6,410 nucleotides of DNA from Chitinophagaceae bacterium (GTDB taxonomy: Bacteria; Bacteroidota; Bacteroidia; Chitinophagales; Chitinophagaceae). The stretch covers positions 1-6,410 of the forward strand of contig CANCKV010000198.1 of assembly GCA_947378615.1 (NCBI GenBank), given 5' to 3'. Each line of letters opens with the position of its first letter. Position 1 is the first letter of the stretch. Both the position numbers and the translations under genes were made by a program. The notes beneath the pieces are model-generated. The model was not told the DNA's origin, did not search any database, and saw nothing but the letters and a program-made list of their open reading frames with translations. Shown here one piece after another: positions 1 through 5,643 of this stretch.

Positions 1-591
1 GATAAAATTCTCTTTATATAAGGGCTGTTCTCCGCTTTCGAGGCGTGAAATTTCATCTAAATCATTCATCAAGCTAACCATACGTTCAACATTCCTCGAA
101 GTGTTTTCCAAAAAACGTTTATTTACTGCGGGATTGTCTATTGCACCATCTAACAAGGTGTCCACATAGCCCTGAATGGCAAAAATGGGGGTCTTAAACT
201 CATGCGAAAGATTCTGTAAAAACTCTTTTCGGTAGGCTTCATTACTTTTAAGCGTATCAATCTCGGCTCTTCTTTGGTCGGCCCATTTTTCTACATCTTG
301 ACTAACCTCTTCTATACTTTTTCTCGGGAGAATATATTTGTAATAAGTTTCTTCTCTTTTACTCGCCTTAGTTTGGTATATAAATTTATAGATTAGTTTT
401 ATTTTTCTATAAATAAACAATTCCATTACAAAAGCAATCAGAAAAAAACTGAGTAAGAAAACGATGGATAAAGCAATCATCCCTGCCCAAATGTTCTCCA
501 CAACAAAAAAACCAATTCCAATTGGGAATGAAATCAAAAATGCTGTGAACGCAGAAAGTTGTCTAGGGGAAAGGTTTTTTGTTGAAAACAT
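1..591 (-). CDS. Sensor histidine kinase, N-terminal part (PhoR-like, C-terminus outside window)
   Basis: This is the membrane sensor of a two-component pair; it would autophosphorylate on histidine and pass the phosphate to the regulator encoded just upstream. The 197 visible residues begin MFSTKNLSPR at the ATG at 591-589. Two hydrophobic segments (about 14-32 and 36-61), with almost nothing between them, suggest a membrane hairpin without a periplasmic sensor domain. A charged linker (about 74-122) leads into a HisKA dimerisation domain with the H-box NLSHEFKTP, the phospho-accepting histidine being H130. The second HisKA helix (RNVERMVSLMNDLDEISRLE) is also complete. The ATP-binding domain should lie beyond base 1. 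It is the second gene of an operon, 58 bp after the regulator stop. This architecture (two TM helices, no PAS, HisKA) is common in Bacteroidota kinases annotated PhoR-like. The kinase call is secure; the phosphate-sensing role is only a family guess. Confidence 0.95.
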   Translation of the reverse strand, partial: MFSTKNLSPRQLSAFTAFLISFPIGIGFFVVENIWAGMIALSIVFLLSFFLIAFVMELFIYRKIKLIYKFIYQTKASKREETYYKYILPRKSIEEVSQDVEKWADQRRAEIDTLKSNEAYRKEFLQNLSHEFKTPIFAIQGYVDTLLDGAIDNPAVNKRFLENTSRNVERMVSLMNDLDEISRLESGEQPLYKENFI

Positions 592-649
592 AACTTAAAG
601 TATAAAGAGGTAAATTAGAGGAGTAAAGATATGTACAAATATAATTGCA

Positions 650-1330
650 TTACAACTCGAATTTATATCCCACACCTTTTACAGTTGTAATACAGTCGAC
701 ACCTAGTTTTTGTCGAATTTTTCTTATGTGTACATCAATAGTTCGGTCTCCTACTATCACTTCCTTACCCCAAATCTGCGACAGGATTTCATTCCTCAGA
801 AAGACACGTCCTTGTTTTGCAGCTAAAAGATATAATAATTCAAATTCTTTTTTTGCCAAAACAATATCAACTTTGTCGATGCTAACTAAATATCTATCTG
901 GATCTATTGTCATATTTTCAATCGTCAAAGTTCTGTCATCCTCCTCTTTCACTACACGTCTGAACAAGGCATTTACCCTGCTTACCAATACTTTAGTACT
1001 GATAGGCTTACTTACATAATCATCCCCACCTATCTCTAATCCTCTGATGTGAGACGACTCATCGCTCATTGCCGTTAAAAAAATGATTAAGGTTTTCTGA
1101 AATTGAGGCAATGTTCTCAATACCTGACACACTTCCATTCCTGTCTTTCTAGGCATCATCACATCAAGAATAATTAAATCGGGAAGTACAGCTTTGGCTT
1201 TTTCAATCGCTTCTTGTCCATTCTTTGCAGTATGAATTTCGTATCCTTCTTTTGTAAGATTATAACTTATAATTTCAAGAATATCTGGCTCGTCATCTGC
1301 AATCAAAATACGCTTAGCGTTTAAGTCCAT
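650..1330 (-). CDS. OmpR/PhoB-family response regulator
   Basis: A DNA-binding transcription regulator of 226 residues, the normal length for the family, acting in the cytoplasm. The receiver domain (about 6-125) has the acidic pair D12/D13, the phospho-acceptor D56 (in LIILDVMMP), the switch T86 and the conserved K108 (GGDDYVSKPI). The C-terminal winged helix (about 133-226) ends in the typical pattern RTIDVHIRKIRQKLG ... VKGVGYKFEL. All residues needed for phosphorylation are present. The histidine kinase follows 58 bp downstream on the same strand, so the two are very probably a cognate pair. It resembles Bacteroidota regulators annotated PhoB/PhoP-like, but that label says little about the signal, so no symbol is given. 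The gene is divergent from the 739-residue protein gene, with 98 bp between the start codons. A regulator dimer bound there could control both directions (inference). Confidence 0.96.
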   Translation of the reverse strand: MDLNAKRILIADDEPDILEIISYNLTKEGYEIHTAKNGQEAIEKAKAVLPDLIILDVMMPRKTGMEVCQVLRTLPQFQKTLIIFLTAMSDESSHIRGLEIGGDDYVSKPISTKVLVSRVNALFRRVVKEEDDRTLTIENMTIDPDRYLVSIDKVDIVLAKKEFELLYLLAAKQGRVFLRNEILSQIWGKEVIVGDRTIDVHIRKIRQKLGVDCITTVKGVGYKFEL

Positions 1331-1346
1331 ATCATCTGTTATTTCG

Positions 1347-1354
1347 CAAAAATA
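1347..1354 (-). promoter_or_regulatory. Candidate -7 element for the two-component operon
   Basis: Read on the minus strand this is TATTTTTG, an exact match to the Bacteroidota -7 consensus TAnnTTTG, 16 nt upstream of the regulator ATG. No TTG stands at the expected -33 distance, and the implied leader would be very short. In an AT-rich region such an octamer can occur by chance, so this is a weak call. Confidence 0.3.
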
Positions 1355-1428
1355 GCCTTTAGATACCTCACTTGTAATAAGTTGATATTATTAAATTGTT
1401 AACTAAATTATTAAAAACAAATTAAGAG

Positions 1429-3648
1429 ATGATGAATCTAGTATTTCAACACTATTTTCGCAACATGACTAGATTTGCTTTCTTGCTTTTATTAACACTT
1501 TTTATTGTCCCAAATCTGCATTCACAAGAATTCATTCCTATGCCGAAAGTTCCGTTGATAAGACAACTTTTTCATATAAATATTGACAATGCGAAAGAGA
1601 AAATTATCCAACTGAATACCTACGATGGAAAAACTTTCTTTGTCAGCAACGATACTACTATCAATAATGAAGTAACAAGAGTATTAAGGGTTCATATACA
1701 TAATTTACGTGCAAATATTGAACTCGATTCTACTTTTTCTGATAATGATAAATTCATTTGGTTGAGGGCAATTGAAACATTATTGGATGATTATATTTTT
1801 AATTATAAAACAAAAAATATTTCTGGTCTTGCACTGAGCAAATTAATTATTTCGTTTGAAGAAGCAATGGCACTTGAACGAAAACAACAATCTATTGCTC
1901 CAATTATTAATAATAATGATTTTGCAGTAAGTAATATTATCTTTCAAAATGCAGCTTTTGCAAACAATGCGGGGTATAAACGCTGTAAAGATTATCTGCT
2001 ATTAAAGATATGTAAGAAACAACCCGAAAATATCCTAAGAATAGTTAATAACAATCCGACTATTTTTTGTGCAGACAGTCTTATCACTGCTGTTGCCTAC
2101 CGAAATCAGGAAGAATTATATGATTACGCTTCTTCTCCAAATGCAATTGGCGATACTATCCGGAACTCTCGGGATTCTCTTGTTCGAATTATTAGCCGAC
2201 TTGCCACAAAAAATACAGGTAGAATGTATTTTCCCTTCTTGGATTTATTATCTAAAGGAAAAATTACCATTGATAGCGTAGGAAAGGCATTGGAAAATAA
2301 TGAAGTCTATTATAAATTGTTGGTCAGTTCTCAAATTAAATATGCCGAAAGGATGCAACATGCAGATACCCCTCTTGTGTATAAAACCCTCGTGGAAAAA
2401 TTGAGAAGTAAAGCAGTAGAAGAGTATATTGACGAAATCAATGCCCTTCATGATGAAAAATCGGATGCTGTTCGATTTAAGAAGTTAGATAGTCTTTCTC
2501 CCTCCGAATTGTATTATTTGTGCGTTTTGGGGGAGGAAGAAATTTATACGAGTAGTTATATTGGTGTCTATAAAAGAATTTTTGAACGAATGAAAGTGAG
2601 CCGTTCTGACTCTCTATTAAAACTCGTTAATTACGATTATTATAAGAAGTTTATCAAAATGGCCGCTTCTTATAATGAATTAGAGGACTTTCTAAGTAGA
2701 ATGGATACAACAACTTCCGATAGATTAATGAGGAGTTTTGTCAATGATCTTGCCTCGAAAAATACGTTGGAAGATGCGGTGGATGTGGCAGATTCTTACT
2801 CTAGTATTTCCAATAAAAAATTGAGAAATTTAATTCTTGAGCAAATTCAAAAGAATTTATTTGAGGATACGACTATTAATCGACGTTCACAAACTATTTA
2901 TCGCCTATTGTACATCATTTTTCTATCTATGGATCCCAATAACCATATTGACTTAACGAAGCAATTAGGCATCAATCCAATTTTTGTAATGCCCAATAAA
3001 CTATTGCAGGATAGTTCAGGAAGGGTAACTATTCAACAGTTTTTTTATGGAGATAAAGATGGTAAACACATCTTCGATGCCTTTCTAGATAAATTTAGAA
3101 ACGAGAATTGGCGTATCATACAATCACCTGAATGGGTGGAAGTTCAATCGAGGCGTGGTTCTAAAGTTCATATCTATGCCAATAAACCACTCGATGAAGA
3201 TCAAGAACTCGATACTAAAGCACAAAAGGATTTGATATTTTATCTTGATTCCCTTGGATTACAACCTACTGTTGTTATTCACCGTGGACATAGTTATTAT
3301 TTAAAATCTACTATCGACCAATTATCCTCTTCTGCAAAAGTTATTTTGTTGGGAAGTTGTGGTGGATATCAAAGCTTAAATCAGGTCTTACAAATATGTC
3401 CTCAAGCGCATATTATCTCTTCCAAACAAGTAGGGATGGGTATCATCAATCAGGGATTGATTAATTTGATTACCGAACAATTAAGGGAAGGCAAGGATTT
3501 GAATTGGCCTGCTATATGGAAAGGGCTTACAGAAAAGTTCGATGATGCTAAAGACAAGGAGAAATTTAATGACTATATACCTCCTTACAAAAACCTAGGA
3601 GCCATTTTTATCATGGCATACAATCAGGCAATGGATAGTGCTTTTTAA
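1429..3648 (+). CDS. Exported protein with helical body and clan CD (caspase-like) C-terminal domain candidate
   Basis: A 739-residue protein of no named family that I recognise, although its C-terminal part looks like unannotated Bacteroidota proteins. The N-terminus carries a signal peptide (hydrophobic core FAFLLLLTLFIVPN, likely cleavage after S32, LHS/QEF), so it acts outside the cytoplasm. Met13 (base 1465) would give a textbook 20-residue signal peptide and may be the true start. Residues about 40-535 appear mostly helical. From about 536 (FFYGDKDGKHIFDAFLDKF) the composition changes to alternating strands and helices: SKVHIYANKP, helix, PTVVIHRGH (H618, G620, H621), helix, KVILLGSCGGY (C644), AHIISSKQVG, then a Trp-containing helical tail. 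A strand ending in His-x-Gly-His followed by a hydrophobic strand ending in Gly-Ser-Cys-Gly-Gly is how clan CD peptidases place their His/Cys dyad, but the H-to-C spacing here (23-26 residues) is shorter than usual. Peptidase activity is therefore inference. There is no lipobox and no obvious C-terminal sorting domain. The gene is transcribed divergently from the response regulator. Confidence 0.9.
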   Translation: MMNLVFQHYFRNMTRFAFLLLLTLFIVPNLHSQEFIPMPKVPLIRQLFHINIDNAKEKIIQLNTYDGKTFFVSNDTTINNEVTRVLRVHIHNLRANIELDSTFSDNDKFIWLRAIETLLDDYIFNYKTKNISGLALSKLIISFEEAMALERKQQSIAPIINNNDFAVSNIIFQNAAFANNAGYKRCKDYLLLKICKKQPENILRIVNNNPTIFCADSLITAVAYRNQEELYDYASSPNAIGDTIRNSRDSLVRIISRLATKNTGRMYFPFLDLLSKGKITIDSVGKALENNEVYYKLLVSSQIKYAERMQHADTPLVYKTLVEKLRSKAVEEYIDEINALHDEKSDAVRFKKLDSLSPSELYYLCVLGEEEIYTSSYIGVYKRIFERMKVSRSDSLLKLVNYDYYKKFIKMAASYNELEDFLSRMDTTTSDRLMRSFVNDLASKNTLEDAVDVADSYSSISNKKLRNLILEQIQKNLFEDTTINRRSQTIYRLLYIIFLSMDPNNHIDLTKQLGINPIFVMPNKLLQDSSGRVTIQQFFYGDKDGKHIFDAFLDKFRNENWRIIQSPEWVEVQSRRGSKVHIYANKPLDEDQELDTKAQKDLIFYLDSLGLQPTVVIHRGHSYYLKSTIDQLSSSAKVILLGSCGGYQSLNQVLQICPQAHIISSKQVGMGIINQGLINLITEQLREGKDLNWPAIWKGLTEKFDDAKDKEKFNDYIPPYKNLGAIFIMAYNQAMDSAF

Positions 3649-3698
3649 GGGATTAGGAGGTCTTAACACAAAGAAAAGAAGGGGACGCAACACATATT

Positions 3699-3737
3699 GG
3701 TTCACATAGAAACAAATAGTTTTTTTCTTTTTGAACC
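3699..3737 (+). terminator. Imperfect hairpin, possible terminator of the 739-residue gene
   Basis: GGTTCA (3699-3704) pairs with TGAACC (3732-3737), and AGAAA (3708-3712) pairs with TTTCT (3724-3728), with two mismatches between the two blocks and a loop of about 11 nt. It begins 51 bp after the stop at 3648. No clean U-run follows, so it is not a classical intrinsic terminator; it may instead be a dispersed repeat element with the same A-rich, purine-strand character as the repeat at 3841-3948. Confidence 0.35.
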
Positions 3738-3840
3738 TAATAGACCTATAAATAACTTCTTTTCATAAAGTCGCTTTTCAATAGTGCACAGAAGTATTAT
3801 TCTTCATTTTGCTATTATTATAAAAGCAAATTTTTCTTTT

Positions 3841-3948
3841 TTTTTCTCCAACACAAAGTCTCAAAGACTCAAAGACATTAAGTCAAGTTTAAGTTTCCTT
3901 TTTTCTTTGTGCTTCTTAGCGTCTTTGTGTCTTAGTGTTGGAAAAAAA
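3841..3948. repeat. Large imperfect inverted repeat built of 8-bp subunits
   Basis: The left arm (3841-3875) and the reverse complement of the right arm (3948-3914) align without gaps over 35 positions with about six mismatches, around a loop of about 38 nt. The outermost 14 bases (poly-T then CCAACAC) match at 13 positions. Within each arm a short unit like CACAAAGA / CTCAAAGA recurs at about 8-bp steps. Similar CACAAAGA-type strings occur between genes in many environmental Bacteroidota; whether this one is a mobile (MITE-like) or structural element cannot be told from a single copy. Confidence 0.75.
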
Positions 3949-4068
3949 TCTTAGACTACTTTATCTTTTTAACAAGTTATATAACTAGAAACATGAACCC
4001 CTTAATTTCGCACTATGTGTTTAGCTTTTCTTTTCTAAAATTTATTGCTTTTGATACCGGAATAATAA

Positions 4069-4100
4069 AAAGCCCCTGAAGACGTTACTTCAAGGGCTTT
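4069..4100 (-). terminator. Intrinsic terminator of the 211-residue protein gene
   Basis: The arms AAAGCCCCTGAAG (4069-4081) and CTTCAAGGGCTTT (4088-4100) form a 13-position stem with the six-base loop ACGTTA. The single imperfect position is a G-U wobble in the minus-strand transcript but a C-A mismatch in the plus-strand transcript. On the minus strand the stem runs into a U-rich tract (GGCTTTTTATTATT). Both points favour termination of the minus-strand gene whose stop is at 4163. Confidence 0.85.
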
Positions 4101-4118
4101 CCATTTATTTACCGTATA

Positions 4119-4153
4119 GACTCATCGTTTATCACTCATAGCTCATAGCTCAT
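4119..4153. repeat. Five tandem 7-bp repeats downstream of the 211-residue gene
   Basis: Read on the minus strand there are five adjoining heptamers: ATGAGCT, ATGAGCT, ATGAGTG, ATAAACG, ATGAGTC (consensus ATGAGNN). They lie between the stop codon at 4163 and the terminator hairpin, so they would be transcribed in the 3' untranslated region. Units three and four are the most diverged. Confidence 0.7.
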
Positions 4154-4162
4154 ATTTCCATT

Positions 4163-4798
4163 CTAGTCTCCAGGAGATAAAATGGTGATAGCACTCCAAA
4201 CAAATGCTTCGTTATCAAGCCCTTTAAAGGCAACTGCAAATGGATGCGGCACATTGGGTGTTAATCCTGTAATTGTTAGGCTAAGACCGTTACTATGCCT
4301 GAAAAACCAATGATTAATGTCAGTAGGTGTAGGTCCTAAAGAGGGTTTCCAAAAAGCAAAGATGGTTCCATGAGTAGAATAAGTAGGTTTAAAGACACTC
4401 ACATTCATACTTCCACTAATGTTTGCCCTTTCTACCACAAAACCTTCTGGAACATCCATAGAATGGTGTGAAGGAATCTTTGTCAATGGCAAGCCTGTTC
4501 TTTGCAATTTTGCAAGATTTCCCTTTGCTTGAATGTTTGCTGACTTCGCCAATATTGACAACTTATCTTCCAATACACCCTTTGAAATATCCTTTAGCGT
4601 TATTGCATCCCTAGCTCCTGATGATGTGGCAGCAAGTTTAAGGTCATAATCAGCATCTGCTGTTACAGTTTCTGTCAATTCGGTAATAAATGTAAAATCT
4701 GGATTTGAAGTAAGCCCCTTGATTCCTGATTTGGCAACTGTACTTAATTCACGATCTTGATAACCACTATAATTTGAAATTAATTTTTGTTCGTACAT
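4163..4798 (-). CDS. Hypothetical protein with fibronectin-III-like C-terminal half
   Basis: A 211-residue protein without signal peptide or membrane segment, hence probably cytoplasmic. The N-terminal half (about 1-105) is hydrophilic and looks helical, with a conserved-looking stretch around NPDFTFITELTETVTA and an Ala/Lys-rich segment. The C-terminal half (about 115-211) looks like a beta sandwich: LTITGLTPNVPHPFAVAFKG followed by VWSAITILSPG matches the end of a fibronectin type III fold (the 'L-x-P-G-x-x-Y-x-F-x-V' and 'W-S' positions), but the usual Tyr is replaced (PHPFAVA). Small Bacteroidota proteins with this helical-plus-Fn3 layout, about 210 residues long, are familiar, but I know no established function. 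The gene is monocistronic: a strong terminator follows the stop, and the 21-bp repeat array begins 112 bp upstream of the start codon. The ATG at 4798-4796 is the only plausible start. Confidence 0.85.
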   Translation of the reverse strand: MYEQKLISNYSGYQDRELSTVAKSGIKGLTSNPDFTFITELTETVTADADYDLKLAATSSGARDAITLKDISKGVLEDKLSILAKSANIQAKGNLAKLQRTGLPLTKIPSHHSMDVPEGFVVERANISGSMNVSVFKPTYSTHGTIFAFWKPSLGPTPTDINHWFFRHSNGLSLTITGLTPNVPHPFAVAFKGLDNEAFVWSAITILSPGD

Positions 4799-4910
4799 AA
4801 AATTTGTTTTTTATATTCAAATAGCCAAAATATTTATTTTTTTGCTTTTGAAATGATTAAATCCTCAAAATATAAAAGGACTTTTTACCGAAAAATTCAT
4901 TTTTACTTTT

Positions 4911-5158
4911 GATAAGCATAAGCTTCCTTGAAAAAAGTGACCTCTTATTGTCAATTTGTGGTCTCTTATTTGTAATAAGTGTTCACTTATTTTCAATAAG
5001 TAAGCAAAATCGACTAGAACCTTATGCATATTCAAAATAAGTGAGCACAAATTTTCAATAAGTGACCTCTTTTTTATAAAAAGCTTAAGCTTATTGATAA
5101 TAATAGGTCACAAATTTTGAATAAGCTAAAGCTTATTGAAAATAAGAGACCACTTATT
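4911..5158. repeat. Array of twelve 21-bp palindromic units
   Basis: Units of 18 bp, ideally AATAAG-N6-CTTATT, are separated by a variable 3-bp linker, so the period is 21 bp. Units start at 4911, 4932, 4953, 4974, 4995, 5015, 5036, 5057, 5078, 5099, 5120 and 5141; the only phase slip is one missing base between 4995 and 5015. Outer hexamers are well kept (units 4974, 5120 and 5141 have both intact; the copies at 4911, 4995 and 5015 are worst). The six-base cores fall in two classes: one like TGACCT/TGGTCT/AGGTCA/AGACCA/TGAGCA, and one like CTTAAG/CTAAAG/CATAAG/CTTATG (units 1, 6, 9 and 11). Each unit could bind a dimeric protein or form a short hairpin. The 21-bp step is two helical turns, so all units would face the same side of the DNA. 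Confidence 0.9.
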
Positions 5159-5261
5159 TAGGAGAATCTAAAATTAATAAAGAGAAATAAAAGACTAAAA
5201 GCCGATGCTTATTAATTAAAAAGCTGTCTTTTGTGCCTATTACAGCAGAAATAAAAGGGGG

Positions 5262-5360
5262 AAAGCAAGAAATTTGAAACATAAAGCGTGTATAATTGGT
5301 AAAAAATACTTTTTGGCAGAAGCGTGTTTACCAAACCATTATACAATTTCTTTCTCGCTT
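5262..5360. other. Long imperfect hairpin of unknown role
   Basis: The inner stem pairs TTGGTAAA (5296-5303) with TTTACCAA (5327-5334). After a four-base bulge (5335-5338), GTATAA (5290-5295) pairs with TTATAC (5339-5344). Further out, GAAATT (5269-5274) can pair with AATTTC (5345-5350), and AAGC near 5263 with GCTT at 5357-5360. The sequence AAGCGTGT occurs twice, at 5284-5291 and 5321-5328. It could be part of a structured RNA, a protein-binding dyad or an old insertion relic. It is not a tRNA. Confidence 0.5.
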
Positions 5361-5420
5361 GAGGGTGCAAAGTAGTTTATTGTGGGAATAAATAACAAAG
5401 AACTTTTAAATTGGCAAGTA

Positions 5421-5453
5421 TTGTGATTTATTTGTGATTTAATTGTGATTAAG
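5421..5453 (+). promoter_or_regulatory. Three TTGTGATT boxes at exact 11-bp spacing
   Basis: TTGTGATT starts at 5421, 5432 and 5443, each followed by a 3-base spacer (TAT, TAA, AAG). Identical octamers one helical turn apart look like a cooperative protein-binding site in the region upstream of the C10 peptidase gene (about 190-220 bp before its ATG). The bound factor is unknown. Confidence 0.5.
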
Positions 5454-5461
5454 AAGGCTAT

Positions 5462-5478
5462 CCTAATTAAGGATTAGG
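5462..5478. repeat. Short perfect inverted repeat
   Basis: CCTAAT (5462-5467) and ATTAGG (5473-5478) are perfect inverted copies around TAAGG. The repeat lies directly after the TTGTGATT boxes and may be part of the same regulatory region; a 6-bp AT-rich dyad alone is weak evidence. Confidence 0.35.
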
Positions 5479-5588
5479 CTGATTGTGGTATAATAAGATA
5501 TTTTGACTCGCTAATTCTTCCTAGATTCAAATCCAATTAATCATAATCCAGACAATTGTGTCGTATTCCCAAAAAGCAGGATTAATTA

Positions 5589-5608
5589 TTTGTTTATTAT
5601 TAAACAAA
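5589..5608. promoter_or_regulatory. Perfect inverted repeat, candidate operator of the C10 peptidase gene
   Basis: TTTGTTTA (5589-5596) and TAAACAAA (5601-5608) are perfect 8-bp inverted copies around TTAT, 35 bp before the ATG at 5644. The left arm contains the TTTG that would serve as the -33 element of the candidate promoter, so a protein bound here would affect polymerase access. Confidence 0.45.
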
Positions 5609-5622
5609 GAGATGTAATATTG
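5589..5622 (+). promoter_or_regulatory. Candidate Bacteroidota-type promoter of the C10 peptidase gene
   Basis: TTTG at 5589-5592 and TAATATTG at 5615-5622 are separated by 22 bp. The second box differs from the -7 consensus TAnnTTTG at one position, and the spacing is slightly longer than the usual 19-21. Transcription would start near 5629, leaving a leader of about 15 nt before the ATG at 5644. Confidence 0.35.
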
Positions 5623-5643
5623 TATAATCAAAAAATCAATAAA

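Larger units (their letters stand above)
3649..4162. other. Gene-free stretch between convergent genes
   Basis: The genes on either side converge here (plus-strand stop at 3648, minus-strand stop at 4163). No convincing coding region is present. The stretch holds an imperfect hairpin near 3699-3737, a large inverted repeat at 3841-3948, an intrinsic terminator at 4069-4100 and 7-bp repeats at 4119-4153, each listed separately. A weak 6-bp stem (TTTGCT at 3808-3813, AGCAAA at 3825-3830) followed by a T-rich run could be an extra plus-strand terminator. Confidence 0.8.
4799..5643. other. Long divergent intergenic region rich in repeats
   Basis: These 845 bp separate the starts of the minus-strand 211-residue gene and the plus-strand C10 peptidase gene. 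I find no convincing gene. Bases 4799-4910 are AT-rich leader without a clear promoter match. Bases 4911-5158 are the 21-bp palindrome array. Bases 5159-5260 show nothing beyond a weak 5-bp stem (GCTGT 5223-5227 / ACAGC 5242-5246). The rest holds the hairpin, the phased boxes and the promoter-proximal inverted repeat listed separately. Confidence 0.8.

Noticed and set aside
645..1019. Open frame of 124 codons on the plus strand
   Set aside because: It lies opposite the response regulator, whose full set of family motifs makes that strand the coding one.
2069..2451. Two open frames (2069-2281 plus, 2248-2451 minus) inside the 739-residue gene
   Set aside because: Both are shadows in other frames of a long continuous coding region and show no recognisable domain or start signal.
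3808..3845. Plus-strand intrinsic terminator (TTTGCT/AGCAAA stem then T-rich run)
   Set aside because: The stem is only six pairs with an 11-base loop and is AT-rich; too weak to list as a separate feature.
3993..4079. 28-residue plus-strand open frame starting MNPLISHYVF
   Set aside because: It is short, runs into the terminator hairpin and has no ribosome-binding or homology support.
4911..5158. CRISPR array
   Set aside because: The units are contiguous palindromes with 3-bp linkers; there are no unique spacers of 25-40 bp and no cas genes nearby.
5157..5282. About 41-residue minus-strand open frame starting MFQISCFPPF
   Set aside because: It begins inside the hairpin region and ends at the edge of the 21-bp array, with ordinary AT-rich composition and no supporting signal.
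5262..5360. tRNA gene (a minus-strand segment reads like an anticodon loop with GCC)
   Set aside because: The flanking bases do not form an anticodon stem, and there is no acceptor stem or T-loop at the right distances.
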